5,751 bases of DNA from Phytoactinopolyspora endophytica (GTDB taxonomy: Bacteria; Actinomycetota; Actinomycetes; Jiangellales; Jiangellaceae). The notes beneath the pieces were generated by a model that saw only the letters and a list, made by a program, of their open reading frames with translations, searched no databases and was not told where the DNA came from. The stretch spans positions 1 to 5,751 of the forward strand of contig NZ_ML142878.1 of assembly GCF_004138495.1 (NCBI RefSeq), read 5' to 3'. Below are positions 5,029-5,751 of the stretch, piece by piece. How positions within the stretch are numbered: position 1 is the stretch's first letter; each line of letters starts with the position of its first letter. A program made the position numbers and the translations under genes.

Positions 5029-5067
5029 TCGCCTGAGGACGACCACGGGCTCCTTGGAGTCAGACTT

Positions 5068-5751
5068 CTAGGCGTCGCGTTTCTTGAACAAGGTCCAGGC
5101 GGTGACGATGACCAGGGCGGCGCAGACCGCGAACACGCCTCCCGAGGCCCAGCGACCGAAGAAGTCGAAGCCCGGCGCTGCTGGACCGAAGTCCGCCGCG
5201 CTGGTCAACATCAGCTCCGATCCGGCGGTGAACGGCAGGAACTTCACGATCGGCGCCAGCCATTCCAGTGCCGGGACCATGGTGAGCCCGACGATCAAGG
5301 TCTCGATGATCAGCGGCATCAGGAAGATGACCACCAGCGCCGAGGGCACGCCGCGGAACAGCAGCCCCAGACCGAGCCCGACCTGCGCGTAGATCACGTT
5401 GTAAACCAGGTACCCTAGCAGTGCCGAACGAACGGGGTCGTCGAACAGGCCCGGGACCTCGCCCCAGAACGCGAGCATCACACTCGCGTTGATCGCCATC
5501 GACGCCAGCGTGGCCACGGCCGTCAGCGCCGTGACGGTCAGGATCTTCGCCAGGATCAAGCGCGAGCGCTGCGGCAGGGCCGTCAGGGTCGGCTGGATCG
5601 TGCCGTGCCGGTACTCGTGGCCGGTCGCGAAGATGCCGATCACGGCCATGAACACCGCCAGGAAAGGTATCACGAAGGACGCCCCGCCGTTGACGCCGAC
5701 ATTCACGGCGTCGGCATCGAGCGGCTCGCCGCCGGCGGCGAAGCCGAGAAC
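5068..5751 (-). CDS. ABC-2 type transporter permease subunit (5' end outside window)
   Basis: The frame enters from the right edge (VLGFAAGGEPLDADAV…) and ends at TAG 5070-5068, giving at least 227 residues. About five hydrophobic segments are visible. FVIPFLAVFMAVIGIFATGHEYRHGTIQPTLTALPQRSRLILAKI contains the typical ABC-2 permease signature, E-Y-R-x-G-T-I followed by a coupling loop with Pro/Arg and an L-x-x-K-I start of the next helix. Further helices lie in TALTAVATLASMAINASVML, LGYLVYNVIYAQVGLGLGLLF, ALVVIFLMPLIIETLIVGL and GGVFAVCAALVIVTAWTLF. It ends in the positively charged FKKRDA. Such permeases pair with a separate ATPase, probably encoded upstream (to the right), to export drugs, lipids or peptides across the cytoplasmic membrane. 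The substrate is unknown. It appears intact at its 3' end and marks where ordinary chromosome resumes. Confidence 0.85.
   Translation of the reverse strand, partial: VLGFAAGGEPLDADAVNVGVNGGASFVIPFLAVFMAVIGIFATGHEYRHGTIQPTLTALPQRSRLILAKILTVTALTAVATLASMAINASVMLAFWGEVPGLFDDPVRSALLGYLVYNVIYAQVGLGLGLLFRGVPSALVVIFLMPLIIETLIVGLTMVPALEWLAPIVKFLPFTAGSELMLTSAADFGPAAPGFDFFGRWASGGVFAVCAALVIVTAWTLFKKRDA

Noticed and set aside
4182..5067. Direct repeat of the ssrA 3' end marking the far end of an integrated element
   Set aside because: I found no second copy of the T-arm/acceptor sequence; either it was deleted or a serine recombinase left only a very short core.
1..5751. CRISPR array or intact insertion sequence
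   Set aside because: No regularly spaced repeats, and no transposase frame with terminal inverted repeats, are visible.

Overview
The window comes from a high-GC actinomycete. Almost every codon ends in G or C, the genes have actinobacterial Shine-Dalgarno sequences, and TetR regulators are dense. The tmRNA encodes a tag ending in FALAA. Genus cannot be fixed from the sequence alone.

Left part (1-2538): the 3' end of an unrecognised gene overlaps by four bases with a MaoC/hotdog-fold dehydratase. Next is a TetR repressor gene (minus strand), divergent from a two-gene operon that encodes an aldo/keto reductase and a small multidrug resistance (SMR) transporter, translationally coupled by an ATGA overlap. 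The short space between the TetR gene and the operon carries two nearly identical 21-bp repeats. Each contains a 15-bp palindrome, which looks like a complete autoregulated switch: repressor, twin operators, oxidoreductase and efflux pump.

Middle part (2535-3624): a second TetR gene converges on the SMR gene, and the two stop codons share bases. It is divergent from a RidA-family gene whose protein lacks the arginine of classical imine deaminases. A perfect 16-bp dyad lies over a plausible -10 box between them, so this is a second repressor/target pair.

Right part (3811-5751): a complete tmRNA gene (ssrA) with tag ANEKRTDFALAA. Directly behind its 3' end lies a decayed mobile-element scar. 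It holds the C-terminal half of a large serine recombinase, read toward ssrA and running antisense into it. Fused out of frame in front of that is a fragment of a PAPS-reductase-like PP-loop protein, then a scrap of another reading frame on the plus strand. A strong hairpin just after ssrA is a probable terminator and lies inside the recombinase remnant. The window ends in a partial ABC-2 type transporter permease on the minus strand.

The most interesting points are the twin-operator TetR/AKR/SMR cassette and the mosaic of gene remnants at the ssrA 3' end. I see no complete new defence or mobile system. The element remnants suggest that one was once present here.
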